In this document: one piece after another, positions 51,970 to 59,640 of the stretch
Layout: the number at the start of each line of letters is the position of its first letter
How positions within the stretch are numbered: the stretch's first letter is position 1
Assembly: GCF_025151995.1 (NCBI RefSeq)
Contig: NZ_CP102290.1
Span: forward strand, 3,534,001 to 3,598,000
Direction of reading: 5' to 3'
From: Ruminococcus gauvreauii
Lineage (GTDB): Bacteria > Bacillota > Clostridia > Lachnospirales > Lachnospiraceae
DNA length: 64,000 bases
Made by a program: the position numbers and the translations under genes
Notes under the pieces: generated by a model
The model's database searches: none
Told to the model about the DNA's origin: nothing
The model's input: only the letters and a program-made list of their open reading frames with translations

Positions 51970-51998
51970 TTGCATTTTACCAGAAAATGGTATATAAT
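51970..51998 (+). promoter_or_regulatory. Orphan near-consensus promoter
   Basis: TTGCAT (51970-51975), a 17-base spacer and TATAAT (51993-51998). Nothing coding follows before the terminator at 52058. Confidence 0.6.
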
Positions 51999-52004
51999 AA
52001 AAAA

Positions 52005-52086
52005 GAATTTTATGTTGTACCAAAAGGTACACCTTTTGGTACAAGCAAAATACGAGCAAAAATCTGCCTTCAGGCGGATTTTTTTT
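52005..52086 (+). ncRNA. Candidate small RNA of about 80 nt
   Basis: Starting at the expected +1 of the 51970 promoter, the stretch contains a 30-bp near-perfect palindrome (TTGTACCAAAAGGT at 52015-52028 with ACCTTTTGGTACAA at 52031-52044). A terminator hairpin follows (AAATCTGCCT/AGGCGGATTT, 52060-52081) with a T8 tail. No open frame of useful length is present. It may instead be an operator plus the terminator of the minus-strand recombinase. Confidence 0.4.
52058..52086. terminator. Bidirectional terminator
   Basis: AAAATCTGCCT pairs with AGGCGGATTTT with a two-base loop; T-rich on both strands, so it can end the plus-strand transcript and the recombinase transcript. Confidence 0.85.
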
Positions 52087-52148
52087 GCCTTTTAAGCAAT
52101 ATGCAGTTGTTTTTTTAAGTGTACGTTCTGGAACAAAATGGAAACCGG

Positions 52149-52736
52149 CTAGAGAGATCTCTTCAGCCAGCGCAAAAAGGTGGAAGGTGACGTGTCAAGC
52201 AGTCTGGCGGCGTGACGGCAGGTGATCTTTCCTGCGAGATAGTCGTGCTTTACCATGCCAAAAGAGTCCGGAACTGCGATGCGCGGACGCCCCAGGTGAA
52301 CACCCCTGGCCCTTGCGGCGGCAATGCCCTCGGCCTGGCGCTGGCGGATGTTGTCGCGCTCCGTTTCGGCAATGTAGCTGAGGAGCTGAAGCACAATGTC
52401 CGCGATCAGTGTGCCTGTGAGATCACGTCCTCTTCTGGTATCCAGAAGAGGCATATCGAGGACGACGACCGACACCATTTTCTCTTTGGTGATCATGCGC
52501 CACTGCAGCAGGATTTCATCGTAGTTGCGGCCGAGACGGTCGATACTCTTGACCACAAGAAGATCGTCTGCCTCCAGAGTATTCAGCAGACGCTGATACT
52601 GCGGACGGTTAAAGTCTTTGCCGGATTGCTTGTCCAGAAAAATATTCTCCGGAGGGACGCCAAATTCCCGCATTGCAATCAGCTGCCGCTCTTCATTCTG
52701 GTCTTTTGAGGAAACACGGATATATCCATAAGTCAT
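52149..52736 (-). CDS. Serine recombinase (resolvase/invertase family)
   Basis: A 195-residue small serine recombinase. The catalytic serine is in YIRVSSKDQ (S9), the SIDRLGRNYDEI motif carries the active-site arginine, and there is a long helix E followed by a C-terminal helix-turn-helix (KITCRHAARLLDTSPSTFLRWLKRSL). Size and layout match plasmid/transposon resolvases and invertases. AGGAGG precedes the ATG at 52736; an in-frame extension to 52796 lacks a ribosome site. No transposase is nearby, so it may act on its own inversion or resolution sites, which were not identified. Confidence 0.9.
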   Translation of the reverse strand: MTYGYIRVSSKDQNEERQLIAMREFGVPPENIFLDKQSGKDFNRPQYQRLLNTLEADDLLVVKSIDRLGRNYDEILLQWRMITKEKMVSVVVLDMPLLDTRRGRDLTGTLIADIVLQLLSYIAETERDNIRQRQAEGIAAARARGVHLGRPRIAVPDSFGMVKHDYLAGKITCRHAARLLDTSPSTFLRWLKRSL

Positions 52737-52775
52737 AAGCAGATCCTCCTGATATTTTATTTGCATATGATACCT

Positions 52776-52792
52776 GCCTTTTGACCCAGGTA
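52776..52792. repeat. Short match to the MITE-like element end
   Basis: CCTTTTGACCCAGGTA, read on the minus strand, matches the end shared by 37307-37328 and 44607-44622 at 15 of 16 positions (TACC-x-GGGTCAAAAGG). It lies in the upstream region of the recombinase gene. It is short enough that chance is not excluded. Confidence 0.4.
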
Positions 52793-52947
52793 CCATTCAT
52801 ATTGTAAGAAAAAAAGCAGGAAAATGACATGGTATATTATGGAAGAGAATTTTATCAACAGGAAAACATAGCATAATTTTCCGTCTGGTGATATGATAAG
52901 CTTATATCAACCATGCGTCGTCAATGATAAGTGGAGAAAGAAAAGCT

Positions 52948-54399
52948 ATGATAGACCTGAAAAATCTCGGAAATTACCAGGAAAACAACAGAATAGAGGC
53001 CAAGCGCGCCCTGGGCGGCCTGCCGAAGAGTATTTGGGAGACGTATTCTGCGTTTGCCAATACGATCGGCGGGATGATACTGCTCGGCGTGGAAGAGATG
53101 CCGGATAAAAGTCTGAAGGCGATCGACCTGCCGGACCCCGACAGGCTGATTCATGAGTTCTGGAAACTTGTGAACGATGGAAACAAAGCGAGTGTCAACG
53201 TGCTGTCAAGAAGAGACATTGTAATACATAAGTTAGAAGGCAAACGAATCATTTCCATCGATGTGCCCCGGGCGGACCGCCGGGATCGTCCGGTATTCAT
53301 AGACGGGGATATGTATACGGGTACATACCGCAGGGACGGCGAAGGGGACTATCACTGTACGAGGGAAGAGATCGAGCGGATGCTGCGCGACGCCGGAAAG
53401 ACGGATACGGACAGCCGGGTCATCAAAAGCCTTCCGGCGAGTGTCATGGAACGCGATTCCGTCGACCACTTTCGGTTTGTGATGATGTGCAGCCGCCCGA
53501 ATCATCTCTGGGAAAAGCTGGAGGACGATGAATTTCTGACAAGGGCCGGCGCACTGAAATCAGGTGAGGACGGAGAACTGCACCCCACGGAGGCAGGTCT
53601 GTTAATGTTCGGGAATGAACAGGCGATCCGCAGCGTGTTTCCCGATTATCATCTGGAATACCGGGAGCTGGATTACGAGCACGAGGTTTCCTATCGTTTC
53701 ACATCAGAGGATAGCAGCTGGAGCGGGAATATTTATGATTTTTACTTTAAAGTCTGTTACCGGCTGTCGGAGTATTTCACGTATCAGTTTCGGCATACAC
53801 CGGAGGAGGCGGAAGTTGCAATGGCGCTGAAAGAAGCGCTCGCCAACTGCATCGTCAATGCCGACTATAACGGTCAGGGCGGGATTGTCGTGATGAAGAG
53901 GCCGACGGCATTCATTTTCTCCAATCCGGGCAGCTTTCGGATGGATGTGGAGAAAGCCAGAGGGGCAGGGGTCTCGGATCCGAGAAATACGATCATGAAC
54001 CGTATGTTCAAACTGATCGGTCTGTGTGAGGGACTCGGGGGCGGACTGATCAGGATCTTCAGCACGTGGCAGAAGAAGGAATGGCCGCAGCCTGTGATCC
54101 GCGAGAGTTTCCATCCGGATCGTATCACGCTGATTCTTACGTTTGATGAGGAAAATCTGAATATGAAGCCTGATCCCCCGAAATGGGACCGGAGACGCAG
54201 AATGACGCTGCGCAAGATGCGAAAAGACGCGATCATCGACTACGTAACGCGTCATGTCACGGCCACTGCCGATGATATCGCAGAGCTGCTTATGATAAGG
54301 GCCGACGGCGCCCTGCAGCTGATCCAGGAACTGTGCGAAGAACAGATTCTGGTGACGGAAACGATCCGCGGAAAGACGACATGCCGTCTGAAGTCGTGA
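52948..54399 (+). CDS. AlbA_2 (Schlafen-type) and HATPase domain protein, putative transcriptional regulator
   Basis: A 483-residue protein. Residues about 10-130 form an AlbA_2 domain (ENNRIEAKRALGGLPKSIWETYSAFANT, GGMILLGVEE). The central and C-terminal parts contain the divergent HATPase_c_4 core (ALKEALANCIVNADYNGQGGIVV, GLCEGLGGGLIRIF) and end in a winged helix. This is the COG2865 layout, whose role is poorly known; some members lie in defence-like islands. Starts at 52924 and 52948 are possible; the second fits GGAG spacing better. Its neighbours are a recombinase and an XRE regulator on the opposite strand. Confidence 0.83.
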   Translation: MIDLKNLGNYQENNRIEAKRALGGLPKSIWETYSAFANTIGGMILLGVEEMPDKSLKAIDLPDPDRLIHEFWKLVNDGNKASVNVLSRRDIVIHKLEGKRIISIDVPRADRRDRPVFIDGDMYTGTYRRDGEGDYHCTREEIERMLRDAGKTDTDSRVIKSLPASVMERDSVDHFRFVMMCSRPNHLWEKLEDDEFLTRAGALKSGEDGELHPTEAGLLMFGNEQAIRSVFPDYHLEYRELDYEHEVSYRFTSEDSSWSGNIYDFYFKVCYRLSEYFTYQFRHTPEEAEVAMALKEALANCIVNADYNGQGGIVVMKRPTAFIFSNPGSFRMDVEKARGAGVSDPRNTIMNRMFKLIGLCEGLGGGLIRIFSTWQKKEWPQPVIRESFHPDRITLILTFDEENLNMKPDPPKWDRRRRMTLRKMRKDAIIDYVTRHVTATADDIAELLMIRADGALQLIQELCEEQILVTETIRGKTTCRLKS

Positions 54400-54411
54400 G
54401 ACAGACGGCAT
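54381..54411 (+). terminator. Hairpin across the stop codon of the AlbA_2 gene
   Basis: ATGCCGTCT (54381-54389) pairs perfectly with AGACGGCAT (54403-54411), spanning the TGA. No T-tract follows, so termination is uncertain. Confidence 0.45.
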
Positions 54412-54563
54412 GATATGTCAGATTTACTGCAGAATATGTATTTTTTTGAAAAGAAAAATACATTCACAACAAAAGGACAGCATTTAAAGTAGTGAATGCT
54501 GCCTGTTGGATGTTGCTTTTGTGTCGAAAATATGGTATAAATATACACGTGCAAACCTGTAGT

Positions 54564-54881
54564 TTATCGCACTGCCTGAATGAAGTTGCTGACAATACCG
54601 TCCAGCAACGAGCGTTTATCAGGGGGACACGTTGCAATCAACGCATTGATCGAAGTAAGATTTTCGTCCTTTTTTGGACCGAAGAGCAGGTAATCGGTCG
54701 AGATATTTAAAGCGCTGCTCAGGTTGCATAAAGTTTCCAGTGACATTCCTTTTAGTCCGAGTTCGAGGTCATAGCAGAACCGAGGTGTAACATTTACTAA
54801 TTCGGCAAGATGCTCCCGCGTGTAACCAAGCAATTCACGTTGTTTCTTTATACGATTTCCAAGTTCAACCAAGTCTATCAT
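54564..54881 (-). CDS. XRE family helix-turn-helix regulator
   Basis: A 105-residue Cro/C1-type regulator: residues 7-62 hold the helix-turn-helix (LGNRIKKQRELLGYTREHLAE, VTPRFCYDLELGLKGMSLETL) with a short helical tail. TGGAGG lies before the ATG at 54881; the longer frame to 54980 is not supported. It reads away from the polysaccharide locus and shares the 54882-55307 region with its promoter, so it may regulate that locus. Confidence 0.87.
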   Translation of the reverse strand: MIDLVELGNRIKKQRELLGYTREHLAELVNVTPRFCYDLELGLKGMSLETLCNLSSALNISTDYLLFGPKKDENLTSINALIATCPPDKRSLLDGIVSNFIQAVR

Positions 54882-54981
54882 TATATAACACCTCCATTCT
54901 ACATGATACAAAGTATCGGAAAAAGTCGAAATGAACTGACAGGGGTCAGAAGATGAAATAAAAGTTCTGAAAATAAACAAA

Positions 54982-55018
54982 AATGTTCTTATATTAATTG
55001 TGATATTTCATGAACATT
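54982..55018. promoter_or_regulatory. Inverted repeat in the divergent control region
   Basis: AATGTTC (54982-54988) pairs with GAACATT (55012-55018) across 23 bases, about 100 bases upstream of the XRE gene. A candidate regulator site; spacing is wide for a simple operator. Confidence 0.35.
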
Positions 55019-55087
55019 GTTATACTGGAAAATTATGTCATAATACTGTGGAAATGTTGTAAAATCATCTTTTTGAGATGCATCGTG

Positions 55088-55115
55088 TTGACATAACCTG
55101 ATAATATGGTATCAT
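55088..55115 (+). promoter_or_regulatory. Promoter at the head of the polysaccharide locus
   Basis: TTGACA (55088-55093), a 16-base spacer and TATCAT (55110-55115). It would give a leader of about 185 bases before the first clear gene at 55308; that leader holds the short ORF at 55142 and T-rich DNA but no obvious terminator. Confidence 0.65.
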
Positions 55116-55141
55116 AGATAAGGAACTAAGAGGGGCAAAAA

Positions 55142-55189
55142 GTGAAGAAGATCAAATTAACATTATATAAACTGCATATCGTAAACTGA
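55142..55189 (+). CDS. Possible 15-residue leader peptide
   Basis: A GTG-started frame encoding MKKIKLTLYKLHIVN, with AAGAGGGG six bases upstream, 20 bases after the expected transcription start. It is too short for a normal gene. It is rich in Lys and Leu, without a run of one amino acid, so classical attenuation is not evident. It could equally be a chance frame. Confidence 0.35.
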   Translation: MKKIKLTLYKLHIVN

Positions 55190-55307
55190 TAAGGAGAATG
55201 ACTGGCGTGTAAAGAAACAAATGCTGGTCTTTTTATACGCTTAAGGCAACAGAGAAACTTCTTATAATATGGAGATATGTTCCAAAAGGTGCGGGGAGGA
55301 AAAAGAG

Positions 55308-55532
55308 ATGAGAAAACAAGTAAAACGAGCATTGATAACAGTGGCATTTTTGAGTGCAGCAGCCTGCACAGCTGTAATTTTCATGGCTGAACAGACGAGC
55401 GGCCTGACAAGGACGGCTGACAGTGTCAATCCGATGATGGCAGCCGCAGCGGCACTTTCGGCCGCACTGGCAGGTATCCTGGTGTATGCGGTGCGCAACT
55501 GGAAGGCAGGAAAACATATTCGGATATCTTGA
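55308..55532 (+). CDS. Small membrane protein, 74 residues
   Basis: Two hydrophobic segments (about residues 8-27, ALITVAFLSAAACTAVIFM, and 43-60, MMAAAAALSAALAGILVYA) separated by a short loop and ending in a basic tail. GGGAGGA lies seven bases before the ATG at 55308. The family is not recognised. It is the first gene of the polysaccharide transcript; the 150 bases that follow contain the hairpin TGACGCC-CTTC-GGCGTCA (near 55551-55568) and two direct copies of CCGTCCGGG (near 55600 and 55650). Confidence 0.7.
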   Translation: MRKQVKRALITVAFLSAAACTAVIFMAEQTSGLTRTADSVNPMMAAAAALSAALAGILVYAVRNWKAGKHIRIS

Positions 55533-55684
55533 ATACATAACGAAACGGATCTGACGCCCTTCGGCGTCACCGCTTTAAATGAAAGACGATTGCATTGCCC
55601 GTCCGGGGTCCATGTGAAGCTGCAGGCAAATCTGCCCATGCCATGACGACCGTCCGGGACTACTTCTAGGATAAGGAACGAAAC

Positions 55685-57565
55685 ATGGAAAAACATAAAC
55701 CCAGAAAAAGAGAAATCGCGGCACAGTGGTGGGCCAGGGCATTGATTCTGGCGCTTCTGGATGTCATCCTGATAGCGGGCTCATATTTCATGGCCCTTCT
55801 GCTGCGCTTTGACTTTTCATATTCTCATATACCGGCACAATATATCCAGGGTTATGTGTGGTCTCTGCCATACTGGATTATCATTACCGTTGTGATCTAC
55901 TATGCATTTCGGCTGTATCACAGCGTCTGGAGCTTTGCAGGCATCTCGGAGCTGATCCGGATGACGATGGCATACCTGGTCCTGATACCGCTTTATGTCA
56001 TCGGGTCGCTGATCATGAACCTGCACATGCCCCGGTCTTACTACTTCATTGGCTGTGTGCTGAGCTATGGACTGACAACCTGCATCCGATTTTCTTACCG
56101 CTTTCTGAGAAGCTATACCAGCAGACACAAACAGAGGGTCGAAGGCATCCGTATGGAACACATCATGATCATCGGCGCCGGCGCTGCCGGTCAGATTCTG
56201 ATCCGGGAACTGCAGAGCAGCAGTCAGCTGCACTCCAAAGTCTGCTGTGTGGTGGATGATAATCCTTACAAGAGAGGAAAGATTCTCGACGGCATCCTGA
56301 TCGAGGGAGACCGGCAGGATATCCCATATCTGGTGAAAAAGCACGAGATCGACCGGATCATCTTCGCGATACCGACGGCCAGTATTCAGGACAGAAAAGA
56401 AATCCTGAATATCTGTAAAGAGTGCAGCTGCAAGCTGCAGACGGTGCCGGGCATCTACCAGCTGGTCAATGAGGAAGTGAGTGTCAGCAAGCTGCGGAAT
56501 GTGGAGATCACAGACCTGCTCGGAAGAGAACAGCTGAAAGTCAACAACGATGAGATTCTGAATGTCATCGGGGGCAGGACCGTCCTGGTCACGGGAGGAG
56601 GCGGTTCCATCGGCAGTGAATTATGCCGGCAGATCGCATCCGCGGACCCAAAACAGCTGATCATCTTCGAAATCTATGAGAACAACGCCTACGACATTCA
56701 GCAGGAGCTTCTGCGCACCTATCCGCAGCTGCATCTGGTCACACTGATCGGTTCCGTGAGAAACTCCAACCGGATCAACAGCGTGATGGAAAAATACCGG
56801 CCGGATGTCGTCTTTCACGCCGCAGCCCACAAACACGTGCCGCTGATGGAAGACAGTCCGAACGAGGCGATCAAAAACAATGTGCTGGGTACATACAAGA
56901 CGGCGACCGCCGCCGCCCGTTACGGGGTGAAGAAATTCGTACTGATTTCCACAGACAAGGCGGTGAACCCCACGAACATCATGGGGGCATCGAAGCGCCT
57001 GTGCGAGATGGTCGTACAGATGATGAACCGGAAGACTGAACAGACCGACTTCGTGGCGGTTCGCTTCGGCAACGTGCTGGGCAGCAACGGAAGCGTGATT
57101 CCGCTGTTCAAAAAGCAGATCGCCGACGGCGGTCCGGTGACCGTCACCGATCCACGGATCATCCGGTACTTTATGACAATACCGGAGGCTGTGTCTCTGG
57201 TGCTGCAGGCATCCTATTACGCAAAAGGCGGAGAAATCTTCGTTCTGGACATGGGAGACCCTGTGAAAATCGATGATATGGCGAAGAATCTGATCCGCCT
57301 GTCGGGATACGTTCCCGATGTGGATATCAAGATTGAATATACCGGCCTTCGGCCGGGCGAAAAGCTCTATGAGGAGCTTTTGATGGATGAAGAAGGTCTT
57401 CAGGAGACAGAAAACAAGCTGATCCATATCGGCCAGCCAATCGATATGGATGACGAGTGGTTCAGGACAAAGCTGCGCCAGCTGGATGAAGCGAGTTATC
57501 GGGAAGCCGATAATATGAAAGAGATCGTGGCGGAGATTGTGCCGACTTATCATCGGGAAGCGTAG
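55685..57565 (+). CDS. Membrane nucleotide-sugar 4,6-dehydratase (PglF/CapD-like)
   Basis: A 626-residue protein. It has four N-terminal membrane helices (residues about 18-130), a first Rossmann domain (IMIIGAGAAGQILIRELQ) and a second SDR-type dehydratase domain. The latter has the NAD motif TGGGGSIGSE, the active-site region FISTDKAVNPTNIMGASKR-like (LISTDKAVNPTN then MGASKR) and PGEKLYEELL near the end. PglF/CapD enzymes convert UDP-GlcNAc to the 4-keto-6-deoxy sugar, the first step to diacetamido-bacillosamine or related sugars. A DegT-type aminotransferase should act next; only broken fragments of one remain downstream. Confidence 0.92.
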   Translation: MEKHKPRKREIAAQWWARALILALLDVILIAGSYFMALLLRFDFSYSHIPAQYIQGYVWSLPYWIIITVVIYYAFRLYHSVWSFAGISELIRMTMAYLVLIPLYVIGSLIMNLHMPRSYYFIGCVLSYGLTTCIRFSYRFLRSYTSRHKQRVEGIRMEHIMIIGAGAAGQILIRELQSSSQLHSKVCCVVDDNPYKRGKILDGILIEGDRQDIPYLVKKHEIDRIIFAIPTASIQDRKEILNICKECSCKLQTVPGIYQLVNEEVSVSKLRNVEITDLLGREQLKVNNDEILNVIGGRTVLVTGGGGSIGSELCRQIASADPKQLIIFEIYENNAYDIQQELLRTYPQLHLVTLIGSVRNSNRINSVMEKYRPDVVFHAAAHKHVPLMEDSPNEAIKNNVLGTYKTATAAARYGVKKFVLISTDKAVNPTNIMGASKRLCEMVVQMMNRKTEQTDFVAVRFGNVLGSNGSVIPLFKKQIADGGPVTVTDPRIIRYFMTIPEAVSLVLQASYYAKGGEIFVLDMGDPVKIDDMAKNLIRLSGYVPDVDIKIEYTGLRPGEKLYEELLMDEEGLQETENKLIHIGQPIDMDDEWFRTKLRQLDEASYREADNMKEIVAEIVPTYHREA

Positions 57566-57641
57566 TTATAAGTTTGAAAGTGTGTGATTCAGGTCTGCTT
57601 ACAGTCAAACCTGACGCTGTCAGAAACCGTTACGTATTAAT

Positions 57642-57647
57642 TATAAT
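57642..57647 (+). promoter_or_regulatory. -10 box candidate for the loaP leader
   Basis: TATAAT, with only a weak -35 (TGTCAG-like) 17 to 18 bases upstream. If used, the loaP transcript has a leader of about 350 bases. Confidence 0.35.
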
Positions 57648-57751
57648 ACAAAATAGACAGATTAGACATTTAGTGTTAAAATCAATGAAGTAAAACGATT
57701 GCAGGCTTAAATCGTCGCATTGCCGCGTTTAAAAATGCAGGAGGTCATATT

Positions 57752-57784
57752 GTGTTGCTGTTTACGCAGTTTCGCCGGATATGA
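57752..57784 (+). CDS. Possible 10-residue leader peptide ahead of loaP
   Basis: GTG-started frame MLLFTQFRRI with a perfect AGGAGG (57739-57744) seven bases upstream. Its TGA falls inside a 6-bp hairpin (ATATGA/TCATAT). The strong ribosome site argues that it is, or was, translated. It may be the start of a decayed gene instead. Confidence 0.4.
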   Translation: MLLFTQFRRI

Positions 57785-57882
57785 GATGTCATATGCGGTC
57801 GAAATATGGGTGAAATGGCGAAGCATACCCTTTTGCGGTTATGCCGGGAAATTTGAGTCGAGAATGCATAAAATCCGGCATA
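57771..57882 (+). promoter_or_regulatory. Structured leader region upstream of loaP
   Basis: TTCGCC (57771-57776) pairs with GGCGAA (57817-57822) and encloses ATATGA-GATG-TCATAT (57779-57794). Next, TATGCCGG (57840-57847) pairs with CCGGCATA (57875-57882). It matches no RNA family known to me. The remainder of the 57566-58005 gap is AT-rich. Confidence 0.5.
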
Positions 57883-57919
57883 AAGCAGATATTATTTAAG
57901 AACGTTATATGGAATGCTT

Positions 57920-57950
57920 AAAAGAGTCTGAGTGGTCAGGCTCTTTTTTT
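57920..57950 (+). terminator. Intrinsic terminator between the leader and loaP
   Basis: AAAAGAG-T-CTGA (57920-57931) pairs with TCAG-G-CTCTTTT (57936-57947), one internal mismatch, running into T9. It lies only 56 bases before the loaP ATG, so loaP expression would need read-through or a promoter inside 57950-58000. Confidence 0.8.
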
Positions 57951-58005
57951 CGTGCAGAAAATTAATATAGAAGTAATTATGTTTATTGACAGGAGGTGCC
58001 GGACT

Positions 58006-58527
58006 ATGTGGTATGTGATTCAGGTCAGGGGCGGTACGGAAGAAAATATCAGGCAGCAGTGCCAGAATACGATTTCACCTCCAGTGCTTGAGAAGTGTTT
58101 TATTCCTTATTACGAACAGATGAAACGGTATCAGGGGAAATGGAACAAAGAAAAGAAAATTTTATTTCCGGGATATGTGTTCATGGTGAGTGACGAAATT
58201 GAGGAGCTTTATTTTGAACTGAAAAATGTAATCGGTCTGACGAAGATAATCGGCGCCGGAAGTGAAGTGGTTCCGCTGAATCAGGAAGAAGTTGAGTTCC
58301 TGAAACAACTGGGTTGCGAAGAGCAGGTTGTGGAGGTATCGGAAGGCGTGATCGAGGGCGGGAACGTGGTGGTTACCAGGGGACCGCTGCAGGGGCTGGA
58401 AGGATGTATTAGAAAGATAGATCGGCATAAGCGAGTCGCATATCTGGGGATTGAGATGATGGGACGACTGGTGGAGACTCAGGTTGGGTTGGAGATTGTG
58501 GAGAAGAAGGAGCAGGTAAATGAATAA
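58006..58527 (+). CDS. loaP: LoaP family NusG-like antiterminator
   Basis: A 173-residue NusG paralogue: the NGN domain (residues 1-105, MWYVIQVRGGTEENIRQQC, FPGYVFMVSD, VIGLTKIIGAG) and a KOW domain (about 118-165, VVTRGPLQGLEGCIRKIDRHKRVAYL). LoaP proteins promote processive antitermination of long polysaccharide or polyketide operons through a leader RNA hairpin. AGGAGG nine bases before the ATG at 58006 sets the start; the frame from 57952 is not supported. It overlaps the first aminotransferase fragment, suggesting former translational coupling. Confidence 0.9.
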   Translation: MWYVIQVRGGTEENIRQQCQNTISPPVLEKCFIPYYEQMKRYQGKWNKEKKILFPGYVFMVSDEIEELYFELKNVIGLTKIIGAGSEVVPLNQEEVEFLKQLGCEEQVVEVSEGVIEGGNVVVTRGPLQGLEGCIRKIDRHKRVAYLGIEMMGRLVETQVGLEIVEKKEQVNE

Positions 58528-58648
58528 TTATCAGGATTGTGGAAAGTTTGAGCCTTTTAAAACAAAAGTCTGGCTCAGTTCGCCTACGATGCATGGGCCA
58601 GAACTTGAATTAGTAAGCAGCTGTAGTTTCAAATTTATGGAGCATTAG
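58520..58648 (+). pseudogene. DegT-type aminotransferase 5' fragment 1
   Basis: A 42-codon frame overlapping the loaP stop (ATGAATAA). The first 27 residues include VWLSSPTMHGPELELV, matching the N-terminal signature of DegT/DnrJ/EryC1 PLP aminotransferases in polysaccharide loci. The reading then turns into unrelated residues and stops. The start context (GGAG, overlap with loaP) is intact, but the gene body is gone. Confidence 0.75.
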
Positions 58649-58663
58649 AGAGAGGAACAGACG

Positions 58664-58933
58664 ATGATCACAAGAGAGTTTACAGCATTTCAAAACAAAG
58701 TATGACTCAGCTCTCCCACTATGCATGGGGATGAATTGAAATATATGACCGAAGCTTTTGAAACCAATTGGATGTCCACAGTCGGCAAGAACATCAATGA
58801 AGTGGAACGGATAGCGGCAGAAATGATTGGTCGAAAGTATGCAGTGGCTCTTTCTAGTGGAACGGCTGCACTGCACCTTTCGATGAAACTTGTAGGTATT
58901 AAACAGGGCGATAAGGTGCTGGCTGTAGAATAG
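58664..58933 (+). pseudogene. DegT-type aminotransferase 5' fragment 2 with in-frame TGA
   Basis: Starts MITREFTAFQNKV, then TGA (58703-58705) exactly where the other fragments have the Trp of WLSSP. It continues in the same frame with LSSPTMHGDELKYMTEAFE, TNWMSTVGKN, KYAVALSSGTAALHLSMKL and ends at TAG (58931-58933). About 90 codons of the N-terminal region survive of the usual roughly 380-400. Loss of the rest and the nonsense codon make it non-functional. Confidence 0.85.
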
Positions 58934-59245
58934 GGACAACCAAGAAAAAACCTTGATTTTCCAAGGGTTTCACGAGTTATGGCCAAGTTCCGGAATTGAA
59001 GATTTCTCAGGATTGGAGAAAATTTGGAGTACCCAAAGAGGTTGAGATGGCTTCTTGGATACTCTTGGATTGACCCACAATACAGAGTAGAAATCATTCA
59101 ATAGGAGGTTAGGGCTTGGCTCACCAGATTTCGATTGGAAGATGGTGAGCTTTTGCTGTTATAAAAGGAGAATAGATTAGAAGGATCATATAAAAAGATA
59201 GATCAGTGAATTGAGAAATAAGTTGATAGAGAGAACAAGAAATTC
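58934..59245. other. Degraded intergenic DNA between aminotransferase fragments
   Basis: No supported gene. Visible are AAACCTTG-ATTTT-CCAAGGGTTT (near 58951-58973) and a terminator-like hairpin GCTCACCA (59119-59126) with TGGTGAGC (59143-59150) before TTTT. Short frames here resemble no family I recognise; it probably contains remains of replaced genes. Confidence 0.5.
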
Positions 59246-59554
59246 ATGTTTAGAATTAATCATAATGAAGCAATTGAATTGGAAGACAAGGTTAGAAGAC
59301 TCTATAAGTGTGATCGGGGCGTGATTTCCGGTATGGCAGACGCAGATTATTTTGAGAGTCATCCGATACAGGCGGCTGTTCTTGTAGTTGACTATATTCA
59401 TGCCAAAGGATTGGAAGCATCTTCTACACAATATGATGAATTTCTTTGCAAATATGAAGCCATTTTTGAGTATCCGGAAGAGAATGATGCTGATCAGGAG
59501 ATTCGTAACTGTATTGACGAGTTGGAGGATATTGTGAATCAGTATGTTTCATGA
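59246..59554 (+). CDS. Hypothetical acidic protein, 102 residues
   Basis: An acidic, mostly helical small protein (MFRINHNEAIELEDKVRRLY... ending DELEDIVNQYVS). No family recognised and only a weak ribosome site (AGAGAGAACAAG) upstream. It lies between two aminotransferase fragments, so it may have been carried in with one of the exchanged cassettes. Confidence 0.55.
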   Translation: MFRINHNEAIELEDKVRRLYKCDRGVISGMADADYFESHPIQAAVLVVDYIHAKGLEASSTQYDEFLCKYEAIFEYPEENDADQEIRNCIDELEDIVNQYVS

Positions 59555-59640
59555 ATAGGAAACGTATCAGTAAAAAGCTTCGATTAAATATATGAGCAGT
59601 AGTACGAGACTGCGGACTATTTAAATGGGAGGATAAGAAC

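Noticed and set aside
57691..57720. Two half-sites resembling the LacI operator (AAAACGATT and CTTAAATCG) near loaP
   Set aside because: The arms are separate and not palindromic, far from the regulon; chance in AT-rich DNA is the simpler explanation.
58703..58705. Selenocysteine codon in the aminotransferase fragment
   Set aside because: The TGA replaces a conserved Trp, not a redox site, no SECIS-like hairpin follows, and the gene is truncated anyway.
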